DNA from: Hydnum rufescens UP504
Lineage: Eukaryota; Basidiomycota; Agaricomycetes; Cantharellales; Hydnaceae
Direction of reading: 5' to 3'
DNA length: 64,000 nt
Assembly (NCBI GenBank): GCA_014904985.1
Contig: MU129134.1
Coordinates: 29,135-93,134, forward strand
Below the pieces are notes generated by a model. It did no database searches. It was given only the letters and a program-made list of their open reading frames with translations, and was not told the DNA's origin. Numbering within the stretch: position 1 is the stretch's first letter; each line of letters opens with the position of its first letter. Shown one piece after another: positions 1 to 12,796 of this stretch. The translations under genes were made by a program, and so were the position numbers.

Positions 1-66
1 TGGATATCCACCAGAACACACTGGACCCCCCATATTCCCACTTTTTATTGAAACTCTTCGGAAATT

Positions 67-1184
67 ATGGCGCTACTATCAGAGGAAATGGACAATGATT
101 TGCTCAGGCTTTGGGCACTGGTTGCAGAGCTCTCAGACCAACTCAATACCAATCGCGCGATGACCGCAGCTCTTCAAGCTCAGGCAAACCAAGTCAAGGT
201 ATGATGTGATGCTGGCTGTCATGCCCCGTCGCGCCTCACATCCTTGATCATCACCAAGGGCCAAGCCATACACTCTGGGACTGGTTTCGTGCTTAGGAGA
301 TTCAACACTGATCTCACAAAAGGTGTGCTACATTTCCCGTTTGTATGGGGATGCAAGACACGAGACGTATTGACTAGGTATCCTCAGAGGTGTTCGAATC
401 CGAGCTTGAGCGAATGAATGCGACATTAGTACTTGAAAACCAAACCCTCCTACACGAGAACAAACAGCTTAGTTCCCTTTTAAAGGAGTACGAGCAAACT
501 CTAGAGACAGTGATGGCGAAATTCCGTGCACAAGCAGTTGCGTCCTTTTACCTGCATAATCAATTATTTTTATCACTCCACCTAATGTGCTGCCTTTGCA
601 TCAAAGCACGCCGCACAACAACACGAACTCACCCTGACCAGACACTACGAATCCCTTCTCGTAGCACGGGAAAGCAATACTCTCAACCAAGACTTGATAC
701 TATCATCCTCATCCGCCGAATCACTTGCCCGTCTATCTCGCTTAATTCGAATGACATTGCGCTCATTGGCTGGTGAAGATCCCGAGGCGGATGAATCAGA
801 AAAGTCGGGTGGGATGAAGAAGGGGGAGAAAGAGATGATGTTCTCGATGAACAGCGCCGGGAGGGGGGGTATGCAGGCTCGTCTCCGCCTCTTGAAGATT
901 GGGCATTGGAACGCGAAATCGAGATCACACGACTGGAGAAAGAGAACGAGGAGTTGAGGCGATTACTGACGATCGGGTCTGAGGACATGGGATCCGAACC
1001 ACCGAAGGATTGGGAGAGAATGGCGCCTACCAAATTATTTGGAAATGGTCCAACGAGAAGAGGGCTGCTGACTCATAGTCGGGCCAGGGGGTCTATTGGG
1101 AGAGGTGGGTATACACCCCATTGGACGATGCCGGATCCCTTGCAAAGGAAATCGGCGTCATACTTCAGAGAATTTCCGACATGA
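67..1184 (+). CDS. SIKE/FGFR1OP2-like coiled-coil protein (STRIPAK subunit, SCI1-like)
   Basis: Probable small coiled-coil subunit of the striatin-interacting phosphatase and kinase (STRIPAK) complex, which in fungi (SCI1 of Sordaria) affects hyphal fusion and development. Exon 1 starts at ATG 67 ([11 protein letters not shown]...) and ends at the GT at 199. Exon 2 (about 378-536) carries the family signature: [20 protein letters not shown], then a [13 protein letters not shown] block that matches the SIKE pattern of ENxxL...EHQDALELIMSKYR. An intron at 537-606 leads to exon 3 ([10 protein letters not shown]...). The C-terminal coil ([20 protein letters not shown], near 900-960) is in another frame. 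The shift falls at a run of five G (822-826) with no room for an intron, so a one-base indel is likely. The exon between 199 and 377 and the 3' end past 1090 are uncertain. It converges on RCL1. Confidence 0.72.
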
Positions 1185-1274
1185 CTAGATCACCCGACGC
1201 ATATGAATGTATCTCTGCGTTGTCCTCCAGAAATTTATGTACCATACTGCGAGGAGTAATCCCGTCTTAATTTC

Positions 1275-2749
1275 TTATGCGACAGGTCTGTTGGAATTGA
1301 CGTATCCAGTCCCATAACATGATAACAAGACCTCTTTTGACTCAGCATCAGCCGGAGCAATCTTGAAAGACGTTCCAAATACGTCCCGTATGTCGCGCAA
1401 CACTTGGATCCTACCAGCAGAATATTGGTTAGCCCAAAAAATAAGGGTCATTGGAGTGCTGAAGATTACGGACGTCCGTGGGCTGAGCTCCCCATCCTAC
1501 ATCGACCTACATCCTCACTTCCTAGCAGCATCAGAATCAACACCATGCCTTGGTGTTTCCGATCAATACATCCGCCTCTCCGAATCTCCGTTAATAAAGC
1601 CTTCGTGGCCTCGAGTGCCACCTCCTCGGGAGTGACTCCTGGTCTGGATATTGCCTCCGAGCAGTGTATTGCTGAGGTTGTGGATTCTGCCAGTAGACTG
1701 AGGGCGTATCCTGGGGACCTTTGTAAGGGTGTTAATTTATGTCGAAATCAGAAATGGGGACAGTGTCGCGTACTTCCCACTTTCTTCTCCTTTGTACACA
1801 TCGGCATACAGATAAATATCAGGAATGAAGCGGTTCAGCAGTGATCGCGAGGCCTCTATCATCCTATGGGAAAATTGCGGGCTAACACGCACTGCATGAC
1901 TATATATAAGGACCGTCATTCAATGCAATAAGATTCAGGATTTTAGAGAGATATTGCCCACGATATCCCCCGTATCCGTTTTATTTTTCCTGGTGCGACG
2001 AAATTGAGAGTCTTGGCTTGTTTGATGATGGGGCAAAGGAATTCCACCTCCCCGCCCCCAAAGGAGGGGATCCTCGCCGTTTAATCTGTGGTTGCATTGT
2101 CAAATATTAGGCAATGAATTTATGAAACGAATTTTTACTTTTAACTCGAGCCCCTCTGACATTCCGATGAGTTGGAGATGTGGTAAGGACACCGTTCGTA
2201 TTAGGTCCACCTGGATCAAACGACACACATTTATTGTATACTCCACCGTATAAACGTGGACCACACTCACTGAAAGATCATGGTCGTCAGAAGTAATCCC
2301 TCGCAGGGTGACCTCCATTGGCTTTTTCGCAAATGGTGCCAGGAGAAGCAGAGGTTCGAGAAAGTAGCCAACGAACGAGAGAGAGGACAATCGTGGGTAA
2401 CCGACCCGCCACTAATAATGCCAGGCTTCAGGAGGACCGAAGTTCCTGAGCACCATCCACTGTCAGTCCAGCTGGTGTCCCTCGAAGCCAGGAAATGTCA
2501 GACCAGTCAATGAGATTTCGATCACGGTCCCATTAGTTATTTTTTCAAGAAAACGAAGCATACTGACTTCGTAGTCTTCTGCCACCGTTAGCTGTAACCG
2601 AACCAACGTACTGTCAAGAACTAACCTCTGAGGCCTGGATCTTTGTCCTCTGAGCGGATTCCATCGATGCGAACTGGTTTTCCACTCAGGACAGAAAGGA
2701 CCAGACGAACCCGCAGATTATCGGTTCCCGTAAACTTCACCAGTGACAT
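1275..2749 (-). CDS. RCL1: RCL1, 18S rRNA-processing cyclase-like protein
   Basis: Member of the RNA 3'-phosphate cyclase family, cyclase-like branch. RCL1 is a nucleolar SSU-processome component needed for cleavage of pre-rRNA in 18S maturation. Reading the minus strand, the ATG is at 2749 (MSLVKFTGTDNLRVRLVLSV), followed by ITNGTVIEISLTG, KPGIISGGSVTHDC, GYFLEPLLLLAPF, the GGGEVEFLCPI block, KIKRIRG, AVRVSPQFSHRMI, YADVYKGEESGK, RPGVTPEEVALEA, RRGGCIDRKHQGM and a C-terminus FGTSFKIAPADAES...NSNRPVA. About seven short introns have clear GT/AG ends. Two single-base frame breaks interrupt conserved stretches: one in a run of five C (2055-2059, plus-strand) and one near 2371-2376. RCL1 is normally essential, so these are probably assembly errors. 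It shares a short divergent promoter with the Ctf4 gene. Confidence 0.9.
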
Positions 2750-2821
2750 ATTTCTTTTGCAATGGTCACGTTGCGGAAGCAAATTCGCGACTCAAATAAC
2801 CAGCAACGCGATTTCGCCAAC
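2750..2821. promoter_or_regulatory. 72-base divergent promoter between RCL1 and CTF4
   Basis: The RCL1 ATG (minus, 2749) and the best Ctf4 ATG (plus, 2822) are separated by only 72 bases. An in-frame ATG at 2762 would leave just 12. Both 5' UTRs and the whole promoter must therefore overlap or extend into the opposite gene. No obvious TATA box is visible. Confidence 0.5.
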
Positions 2822-5800
2822 ATGTCGACGAATTCGCCTCTCATTGTCAATAGCGCTCATGACACGGGACTTACAAAGCTTTGCTTCTCGTCCGACGGAA
2901 AGTGCGTCGTGATGAAAGTCCTATTAATACCGATTCTGAGAACTTTTTGGTGTAGGAAATTATACACTGCGGGCGACGATAGTGTGATTCGAGTCTGGGA
3001 CACGTCCAAAGACGCGTCTCAGGAGCCCAAGGTGGTAAATGATGCTGATGAGGGTGTTACCAGTCTAGACTGCTCCGTAGGTTACGTCCACATGCCCCTG
3101 TAGCATGACGGGACTGATTTCAAGACCTGTCTACAGAAGAACGCGTGGATATCCTCGAGTCACGACTCCCACGTCCGGAAGTACAATGCCGCAAATGACA
3201 CATTCGAAGGACTTATTACGCGCTCACCAGCCGTTGCTGTGCGTTGTGTCGCGTTGAGTCCTGATGGCCAGAAAGTGGCCGTGACCTCTGAGTAAGGCCT
3301 GTTCGTCTGGTGTTGGCTTCTCTGACTCACCGATGCTGGGTGACAGTGAGCTGGAGGTCAAAGTAATTGCCGTGAGCGATCCTTTGAATGTGATCTTGCT
3401 TAGCGGACACAAGCGCGGCGTTCGGTCAGCGTCATGGCATCCTGCGGGAGAAACTCTGGTGAACATCATCGTCCTAGTGTTGTGTTGCCTGTTCGTTCAT
3501 TCCATCGCCATAGACCACATGCGGGCAAGACGGCATGATACATGCTTGGGCAGTAACTCCTGAAAGCTCTCGAGAGCCGTCTCACAGTATCGATGGAATC
3601 ATCCCTGCGGTTCATGATGTCGAGTTCGTGTTGGAGCACGTACATTCTATTCCACCTAACGAACGACTCGTTCTAGATCAGCTGAATTCCTATATGATGC
3701 TTCTGCCGTCTGGCATCCAAATGGTCGTTATTTTGTAGTAGCCTCCAAGATACACGGTATGCAATGTACCTCAATCTTTCTTACTCTCACTCACTGGCCT
3801 GTCAGACATCGTCGTCGTTTCACATGATACTTGGACCCAAGTGGGTGGCTATTCCAAAGGGGGTGGTCACACATCGGTACAATTATCAGTTTGCATTTGT
3901 CAACTCCCGCTAAATTTCGTTATCTTACTATAGGCCATCACAGCTCTCTCATTCTCTATTAATGGCCGATATCTCGCATCCGCCGGTGCTGACGGGCAAG
4001 TTTTTGTATGGGATACGACGTCCCGATCGATCCTTTTCCGGTAAGCTCAATCTGCATGCACTTCCTCGCTAATAGCTCTCACACTGATCCTCAATTACAT
4101 ACATAGACGGCAAAGCACGAGCAAAGTTGCAATTCCATCCCTCCGATTTTCGCCGACTGCGAACCATCTGGCCTGGACAGACGTCGAAGGCTCTCTTGTG
4201 CGTTGGGTCGATCCTATACCCTCCTCTTATCCCAATCCGGTGAAAGAGGTCGATGCTCTAGGCGAATTCAAAGTCCATCAATGGACAGAATAAGAATCCC
4301 GCTATTTCCGAGTCTCTTCGACGACATTGGTGATGAAATAGCTGAGGGAGTTGGTCTCGAAGACGACTATCGAGACGACTGGATTATTGATGATGAGCTT
4401 GGAGAAGGATATAAGAAAGACATATCGGGACCCATTGATCATGGACCGAAGGGCTTGCGTGAGATGGGTGCGTGACTGATTTCGCAGGCCACAATATATT
4501 ATCGCCCCATATCATTAAGTTTATCCTGACTTCGCAGTGAACATTACCAAGGCTCAACCAGCTTTCCAATCTGGGTCCACGCCCTTTGGAAACAAGAAAC
4601 GATACCTAGGTATGGAGTGTGCATGGCTTCCCGAGTTTTATGGCTATAGTGTATGGTCTTTACAGCATTCAACATGATTGGCGTTATAGAGGCCACAGAC
4701 CAGGAAACGCACCAGATCATCAATGTTGAGTTCCACGACAAATCGTTGTACCGTGGCTATCATTTCCAAGATCACCACAGGTTCCACCTCGCTTCGTTGG
4801 GTCCGAGAGGCGTGCTGTACGCTTGCGCCCCGGAGGGCGACAATCTTGCGGTAGTGAACTACAGACCGTATGACACGTGGGCGAGCTCGGCGGAATGGCA
4901 AGTCTCGTTGCCCATGGATGAAAGTGCTGTAGTGGTTTGCGCAGGGGGCGCGCCCTATAAGAAAGGCAAAGATTCGGGGGACCATGGTGATGATGAGGAT
5001 GATTTCGCTGGGCCCAGTGATGCCGGTGGAGCGGGACATGCTATCGTAGCGACTACCTCTGGGACGATACGGTTCTGGCTGGGCACCGGTGTGCAGACAT
5101 ATGTGTGGCATATTGGCGGTGAGGTCGTCGCTATGGAAGCTGGTGCAGAGTGGGTATTTGTTGTCCATCGCGAAGGGGGAACCAGTTTGGATGGTATGTC
5201 GGATCATTCTTCATTGAAGTCCTGGTTTAACTAAAGAGAAATGATACCGTAGGATGTCAGAATCTCAAGTATACTTTGATGTCTCTAGAGTCCTACGACG
5301 TCATTAATACTGGATCCCTCCCACTTGGTAAGGCTGTCACTTTGCAGTGGATTGGTATCACGGCCGAAGGGGTGAGTGCTCTTCCGCGCCTGGGAGCTGT
5401 GGGTGTTGCTAATCTGCGAAATTTTAGGCGCCAGCAATGTATGATTCTCGTGGCCTGCTATCCATCCTTGATCGATTCCGTCGGCCTACTCAAGGGCGAT
5501 GGGTCCCGATTCTTGATACTAACATGCTTGCGCGTAAGAAAGGCAAAGATGAAACCTATTGGGCAGTCGGGCTGTCGGTTAAGGAATTCATGTGCATCAT
5601 CCTCAAGGTACGTCAGCATGTACATCATATGGACGGCGGCGCTCATCCTTTGCGAGTGCAGGGGAAAGAGACACATCCTGGTTTCCCCCGACCACCTGTT
5701 CTGGATCTGGAAGTGCAGATGCCACTTTTGAATCTAGATACTGAACAGGGCCGAGCTGAAGAGAGGTGAGTTAATCATAACCCTTTGGGGTTAATGATCG

Positions 5801-7258
5801 CAAGCCTTATGCGATAGCGATGCGGCAGGACTGTCCGGGAGAAAATCCAGATTACCATGCGCCGTGACGCGCTCCCACCGTCCGTCACCACATCGGGCGA
5901 AATCCATCGACAGGAGCTCGAGCGTGACAAGGTCCTGATATCACTCATCCAAACGGCGTGTAAAGCAGACAAACTGGAGCGTGCCCTTGACTACACTTCT
6001 ATGCTCCATCACCTAGCATCGTTCGACCTCGCCCAAAAAGTTGCAGATTTTTACCACCTGCCTGGTTTGAAGGAGAAAATGGCTGCATTGCGTGATGTCC
6101 GCGAGGATGCCGATGATGTTAACAGTGAGGAAGCGGGATGTTCGACGCGGGTGGGGACGAATCAGCGAGCCGGTCCCTCGCGTAGGGGTTGCTAGCTTGG
6201 ACCATTCCAATGGGATCAACTATAGGAACGGACATGACCAGAATAGGAGAGACTTCGAAGACTTTCGGCCCCCTCCCTGTCGTTCCTCGAAGATCCCTCG
6301 CTGCTGCATCCCCGTTTCCTCCTTCAACTCCCTCTGAACTTCCTATGCCTTCGAGTCCTCCAGTTGCTGCTGCTTCGAGCTCGTCCGTACAGTATGTTTC
6401 GGGGGTGAAAGGCGACGTCTTCTCCGAAACGCCTGACTCATCGAATGTATCTGGGAAGCGGAAATACGATGAGGATGTGGATACGCCGACTTCGGAGTTA
6501 TTTAACTTCAGTCCAAAGAAGAAGGTTTCCCCCTTCAGGCGGACCGCTCTCCCTTCTGCTCCTGCCAAAAGTACGGTTTGAGTCTAACGTTATCATCCTT
6601 TTCAGCGCCTCTCTTTGACTTCGTGTACCTTAGGCACAAATCCATTCGCCCGAAAAAAAACTGACGTTGCCCCAGGCCCCTCGTCCAATCCTTTCGCACG
6701 GAATGGCCCTGGAAAGACATCGATTGTGAAGAGCAATAGCTTCTTTGACAGGGTCGATGCCGCTGAATCTGATGTCGCACCTCGTGAGACAGTAGGGTAC
6801 TATCTTTTAAAGGCCTGGTGCTTACAGCTTGTTTAGGTCCGAAAGGCCGGGCTGCAAAGGAAAAAGACAAGGAGGAGAAAACCAAAAAGGACGGTGCCGC
6901 TAAGCAAACCACTTTGTTTGGTCTCCCACCCCCTCCTCCCAAGGCGTCGAAAAAGGGGAAAGAGAAGGACCAGGACAAAACAGCCTCCAACGACAAGCGA
7001 CAGATGGATCCTAGCAAAGAGGCCACAACGAAGAATGTCCCACACCTCGAGGAAGACCCAAATGAAAATGCTGAACTGTCAACGCAAGAGACTGGGGATA
7101 TATTAGAGGAGACACAACCCTCGACGCAGGTTCTAGAGCGGTCACTGCCGATAGACGATGGGGGGGATCAGCGGGAAGCATCCCCAGATTGGGATATAAC
7201 CCAGGATACGGACGTGGACATGGACTTCGCGCCGGCTGCTGTAGCTATTGAGTCATAG
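2822..7258 (+). CDS. CTF4: Ctf4/Mcl1/AND-1 family replisome adaptor
   Basis: DNA-replication hub protein (Ctf4 in budding yeast, Mcl1 in fission yeast, WDHD1/AND-1 in animals) that links the CMG helicase to DNA polymerase alpha and to cohesion factors in the nucleus. The N-terminal part is a WD40 propeller: KLYTAGDDSVIRVWD, SHVRKYNAANDTF, LSPDGQKVAVTS, HAWAVTPE, WHPNGRYFVVAS, SFSINGRYLASAGADGQVFV. The SepB/trimerisation region follows (NMIGVIEATDQETHQI, FHDKSLYRGYHFQDHHR, YDSRGLLSILDRFR, GRWVPILDTN), then a helical segment (KLERALDYTSMLHHLASF). The tail is lysine- and proline-rich and contains NPFARK repeats and KQTTLFGLPPPPP, a possible PIP box. Many short introns. The frame changes near 4255-4330 and 6110-6260 without convincing splice sites, probably through indels. 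The start at 2822 matches the family; 2762 is an in-frame alternative. Confidence 0.9.
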
Positions 7259-9091
7259 GTTTTCACGAGGCGTTCATTTTTATTCATCTCTGTCATGTAC
7301 CAACCACCCTTGCATTAAAGAACTTGGATTTCTGGATTCGCGAAAGTCATCATTTTTTTAGTCCAAAGTTAAGATGACGCAGAGGGGAACAAGTGGGTAG
7401 ATTAGCCAATAAGGGGACGAGGGCAACCGGGCCCGCCCATTGATATCCTCACTAGACAGCCCAGCCACAGTAGACATTGTCCCCTTGGACATGGGGTGGT
7501 AATTCATTGCTCAGGCTTGTAGATTGTGTCTTGTGGTAGCCCCGTCGCACTTCCGCATTTGAGGCACGTCGGTGCCAGTTTCTGTACCATTCATGTCCGC
7601 TGTCACGCTACAGATACAGGATGTCACGTTACGTAAGGCAGATAATGCTCGTTTCTTATTGAGGGGATAATTAACAGCCAATAAAATTGGAATGAGGTAC
7701 ATAATCCCTAAACACCGATACTAAAAAAGCGTAGTCCGCCGGCGCGCTGGCGATATGCAGTGTGACGGACTCATGCAGAGTGTCACATATCACCCATCCC
7801 AACTCCGCGGCAATATGGCACAAGAGAACTTGGCACCCGGCCCGACTGTGCTGGTTCACAACCTGCACCGGGAAAAAACCACCGCAATTAGCAGCTGCAG
7901 GGTGGGATGGAGGAGAGGAGACAGAAGTGTTTCTCTGAGGACCCTAGCTGGCAGGAACAGTGAGATGCGAAGGCGAAAACAAAGCGGAAGCAAAAGCTCC
8001 TGTTCCTCAACTGTGCGTGATGGGCATTACGTGACGTCATGTGGGGATGGATTTCGCCCCGATCACTGGCCATCAGCCACATGGTTCACCCTCAAAACGC
8101 AGGGAGACCGGCGAGGCGATTGCTTTGCAAGGCTAAGGCGATTGGACCAGGGGAGAAAGTGTTTTGCGTCGGAGAACTGCGGATACAGACTCGGCCAACT
8201 TGACAGTAGAAGTGATTGATTCGTCTCGCATACATTGTCTCCGTTATTGCGCAGCAATCCGCTGCCATCCAAGACCTGCTAATTTTCCAGCTAGTCGGTG
8301 GGCTATGGATTGATCGGAGGTGACAGCATCAAATGAAAAATGCAAAACACTAGACGGAAGGCATGTTTCGACACTGGGATTGCCCATATGATGGGATGCA
8401 TGGCTGGACGGGCCATGGTCCCTCTTGGTGACTTCGAGTGAGGAAACAGTCTGCCCCCGACATGCGCCCAGGCATTTCCCTGGATTGGTCATGGGGAGGC
8501 ATCTTATGTTGGCAATCATTCCTGATCGCAGGATTGAACGTGCTCACAGCGTGGCTCTGCGTGTGAGGGCGGTTCCTTATCCTGCCATGTAGCGGTAGGA
8601 CAGCACGAGTTTGCGAAGCCATTCTTCGGATGCAGATATTATTAATAACCAATTTCCAAAACAGCAATAATTGGTACGCTAAAGACTCTCCTACTACAGT
8701 AGTCTTTCGCCAGATGTTTAGCATTCACGATGAAATTCATTTTGATCTCCAAAGGATGCCAAGATCCATGGCGGCAGGGGCGTATCCAGTACATGAAGTG
8801 AAGGTGTATTGTGGACAAAAGCGCGTTGCCATAGGCCAGTCCATTGACAAATTAGCTGTAGTTACGAAATTTCGCCCCGAGCTGGCAAAGGCACATCTGG
8901 ACCGTTCTTCGCCTACCCACAAGTCGATCATTACCCTCATTTTCTCGCCCATCCTGCTCCTGGACGCCGATAAAGCGTCCCTGCAAAAGACCCCCAACAT
9001 TCATTCAGTCCCAGCGCGTGGTATACTGTACCCAATTGCTTCCGGCATTCTCGCTTGATCTTTTCTCTCTTTCCCCTTCATCTTCCTCCCT
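7259..9091. other. Intergenic region, no supported gene
   Basis: The open frames here are short, lack family similarity that I can recognise, and do not join across plausible introns. The last about 150 bases are pyrimidine-rich (TTTTCTCTCTTTCCCC near 9061), typical of a fungal promoter and 5' UTR leading into CHS7. Confidence 0.5.
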
Positions 9092-10508
9092 ATGGGCTTA
9101 CCGCCATTTGGAGCGTTTAAGCCACTCTGCCGCACGGTCGGGAGCTACCCCATTTGTAATCTCTTCTTTAAACAGGTGTGCTCTATTTATGCTGTTGCAT
9201 TCGCCAATTATGTTTATCTCTATCTCCCAAGCTCTCTAAACAGGCGCCCAGTGCCCTTAGCGTGACCGATTCGCGCAACCTGACCGCCTTTGAGAATGTT
9301 GCCCCAGTCGGGATAAACATAGAATGTGGGATTCCCAGAGCCACCGACGGACATTTGGGAAACATCGCCAATGTGATCCTATGCGGATTGTCACTGCCCC
9401 TTGTCCTCTTTCTTGCATCCCGTTGTTCCAGACGAGTTGCAGCAGTGGGTGAGACTGGTTATCGTGGCATTATCGCGCAATTTCGCCTAATGATCCTCGT
9501 GCCTCTCCAGGTCGGGTGGAGCTCCGAGCACTTCTTCTGTTATACGCGATCACGCTCCCCCTACAACTCATCACAACTGGCTCCTTCCTCAAACAATCAT
9601 CTACCCCCCTCGTCATCCTAACTGCAATACACGTCGGAACAGTCGTTGCCTTGTTTTGGGTTTTGCTAGCGAATGCTCTCGTTGCAACTCAGATCGTGGA
9701 AGGTAGGCTAGCCTCCAACTTATCTCAAGACTAACAACATCTGAACATCATTAACATCTCTATAGATGGCACACCATCGAGTCTAATCGTCAGTACTTGA
9801 TCTATCCTCAACTTGACACACTCTCATGGTGTCGCGAATAGCCTTTCTATGCCGTGGCTCTAGCGCTTTTTGTTGTCACCACCTACATCTCTTTAGACAC
9901 TGCCTTTGGATTCACATCTGCGTTTAAGCCCTCAAATCCGCCATCAAACCTAACCAACGTTACCCTTTTTGTTCTCACTAGCGTCTGGCCCGCATTGTAG
10001 GTGACTTCCTCCTGTTCAGTGCCGTGTCAACTATAATGATATTCCCTCAGCTGCGTCTTCGCATATTTTATCATCATGACGTATGTCGTGCTGGGGATGT
10101 TACAAGAATCTCGACCCTTAGGTCAGTCATTTCTATGCATAGGTTTCAACGAAGTTTAAATGCGTGTTTCCATAGCATATTATATCGGTGCCGCACTTTT
10201 GTTTGTTTTCTCGCAGCTGGTCTACTTCCTACTTTCCAAAGTGATCTGCAAGGGAACTGGTGCGAAGGTCGATGGTTCATTTCTCGCCACATTGCTAGAG
10301 GCTAGTCGTTCTGTACCATTCCATCGTTTGCTGCGTTTTAACGTGGTTACTCTCGCGTTGCAGACTGCATCCATCGGGGTATTGTTTGCTGCCTGGATCA
10401 GCATAACGGAAGGTGCGCTGCGAGGTCCCTTCTTGTCAGCTTCTCGCAACTTACCCTATGCTCCGTTTTACAGACTCGTGGGATAATAATGATTATTACC
10501 CCACATGA
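9092..10508 (+). CDS. CHS7: Chs7-like chitin synthase export chaperone
   Basis: Endoplasmic-reticulum membrane chaperone that lets a class of chitin synthase (Chs3 in yeast) fold and leave the ER. ATG 9092 gives MGLPPFGAFKPLCRTVGSYP then CNLFFKQ, the usual N-terminus. Exon 2 has ECGIPRATDG and the first membrane segment (NVILCGLSLPLVLFLA). Later exons carry membrane segments LLLLYAITLPLQL, LTAIHVGTVVALFWVLLANA with the conserved EDGTP just after, FYAVALALFVVTTYISL, FVLTSVWPALCVFAYFIIM, YYIGAALLFVFSQLVYF with KVICKGTGAKVDGSFLATL, and TLALQTASIGVLFAAWISIT. A last intron (about 10413-10470) joins GAA-G to AC-TCG, ending TEDSWDNNDYYPT at the TGA 10506-10508. This matches the acidic TEDDW end of the family. 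About seven membrane helices; the reading frame appears intact. Confidence 0.92.
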
Positions 10509-12796
10509 ATTCTTCCCTTGACCCTCATTTCAGTTTCTTTTCGTTTTCATTCGAGGTCAGCTCATTCTACGATCTTCATTCAAATTATATATTCTTCCCT
10601 CACGGTTTTTCTCTACTGTTTTGGTCCCATAGCCATAGTTATTCCATCTTGCTTATTTCTGCCTAAACGTCTCCCTTTTTTTTTTGGACCGTTTTATCGG
10701 GCTTCTCGTCGTAGCACACGGTAGCATGCCCTTCTATCGGCAACGCATTGAGCGAAACCCCTTCTCGCTTCATTGATTTTTGTTCAGGGCTGCGATTTGT
10801 ATGCTCACACATACATACATTCGCGAGTCGAGTCGATGGATGGAGCATGGTTCGTACAATACAATATGGGAGGATTCACGATAGTTTACCGTCAGTGGTG
10901 TACCTGAAAATTCAAAATATCGTAACGCGTGCGGAGCCGCCAGGACAAGCTTGTTAGCAAGAAGCTGGCAGAGAACTTGCACCAAGGATGGCAATTGGCT
11001 GCGATACCCGACACTCGCAGGCAGAATGTCCAGTGGTTCCTGATTTGCATCTGCAGAGTTTCTCATAGTCTGTGACCACCACCTTATGATTGGTCTGCGC
11101 CGGTAATAGCCGTTCTTATCGTATAGCCCCTTATGTAAGCTCTTCATTTTCCATGGTTCTGCTCCGTCCACTCCCGAAGAATGTTTATGCCTCTTTCTAC
11201 ACCCTCCTGCGGTCCGAAGCCGTTTGTCATGGGCACGTGCTCCGGCATTCACATCGCCATAACGAACACTACCGAGCACTGGAACACTGAAAAGAGGGGA
11301 GGATGATCCCGATAACGCACCCACCACTCCTTCTGCCTCCCCTACAAAGCATGCCAAAGGAAGACGTCAAGCAAAACCACTTTATTTGGTAGTTGCCACT
11401 TTATATCTGAAATGTCATGCCACACTGATCTGAATCCGTGGATGTAATCTAGCCATGAGGTTCACGCGCGCTCTTGTATCTCAAAAGCATCGGACCAGAG
11501 AAGAGGCTCTATTGATTTGGCCGGTGCCAGACCGACGAATGGATGGAACATTTGTTCTTGACGTACTTGAGTGACATCACTACCACATTCGTTGTTAACG
11601 TTCATGTTGCTGCTGCGCAACTGACCATGTGCTTATTTCAGCCCTGCATTTTCTCAACGGGTTAGACACCATTGCATGGAGACCTGGTGTATCCAGTGAT
11701 GATGTGGTTTCCATATTCCGTTGAGGGCAAAATCGACTTGTCGGTGACGGGTGAATACAGGGAAACTAGGACTGCTCAGAATTACCCTGTGGTTCATAGT
11801 TTCGCACCCAGATTCCTAGCCCGTGGGGATGTTTCCTATCGTCCAGCACGTATCTAGGAATCAAACCGATTCTTCGTCAGGGTGGTGTTCAGTGCAGAAG
11901 CTGCCGATGCAGCGACTCGTTCACATTACTTAAAAAAACGAAGGAAGGCCAAATCCGCCTATTTCTTTTACGCCGCGCAAAGATCTGGTGTTCAGCTAGG
12001 CACTTTTATACTTTAGCCAACTTCCGGGACCTCGGTGGTAGGATTTTCCAGAGTCGGTGAGAGGATTCATGAGCGAGCGTTGGGGGGGAGGGGAGCGGTG
12101 GCGGTGGCGTGGAGGCGACCATACACATATCTCGTTTCGAGCGAAAAGGGTCACAGCGATCCTCTGTGATGGGGACATCCTTGAGATAGGTGTCCGGCTA
12201 ACTCTTAATAAGGAAATTACATCCAAAAACCAAAAATAGATGTGAGAAAAATATGAAGGCAGGGGGGGGGGCTCTGATAGGACTAGGGGGACAGCCGTGA
12301 CAACGACGAGGCCCAGGAGACGATCCGCATGTTACTGTCAGTTGCCTGGCCTAATCATCCCCCAAAAGCCGTATAAACTATTTGAGTAAGTGAGTCGATC
12401 GATCTTAGGGAAAGGTTCACCTACTGTATTCCCAATACCCGACTGCGCTTGACAATTACAGTAGCTAGCCATTGATTGCTGATTGCTGATTGAGCCTTTG
12501 GAGTGACTAGCTTCTCAAAGAATGCTTGCTCAAAATGCTCGGCCATAACAATAAATGAGTCTAGAACTTCCATAGGAAAATCACACCTGCATCAATTACA
12601 CCGAGTTGGGGAAAAAGGGTGTCAGGGTTATGAGAAATAGCCAAACTGAAGCGTCACAGCTCTAAACGTTGGCTCTTATTGTCCCACTTCTTCCTCTTTC
12701 AGAACCACGGCAAAACGTTCAAGGCAAAAATGCAATTCGGCGTTGAGTTGTGGCTCGGGAATTGCCCCTTGCCGATGTTTACATAAACATACATAT
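10509..12796. other. Long intergenic stretch without a supported gene
   Basis: I see no conserved coding exon. The longest open frame is a minus-strand 195-codon ORF at 10770-11357. It has no recognisable domain and is probably chance. Features of note are a run of ten G at 12262-12271, a short triplicated ATTGCTG motif near 12472-12492, and a GGTGGCGGTGGCG tract near 12098. Confidence 0.45.

Noticed and set aside
4644..5207. 187-codon open frame antisense to Ctf4
   Set aside because: It is the mirror of a strongly conserved Ctf4 exon and shows no family similarity; a shadow frame.
10770..11357. 195-codon minus-strand open frame in the CHS7-GLO2 gap
   Set aside because: No recognisable domain, no signal peptide, no splice partners, and its sequence runs through promoter-like and low-complexity DNA.
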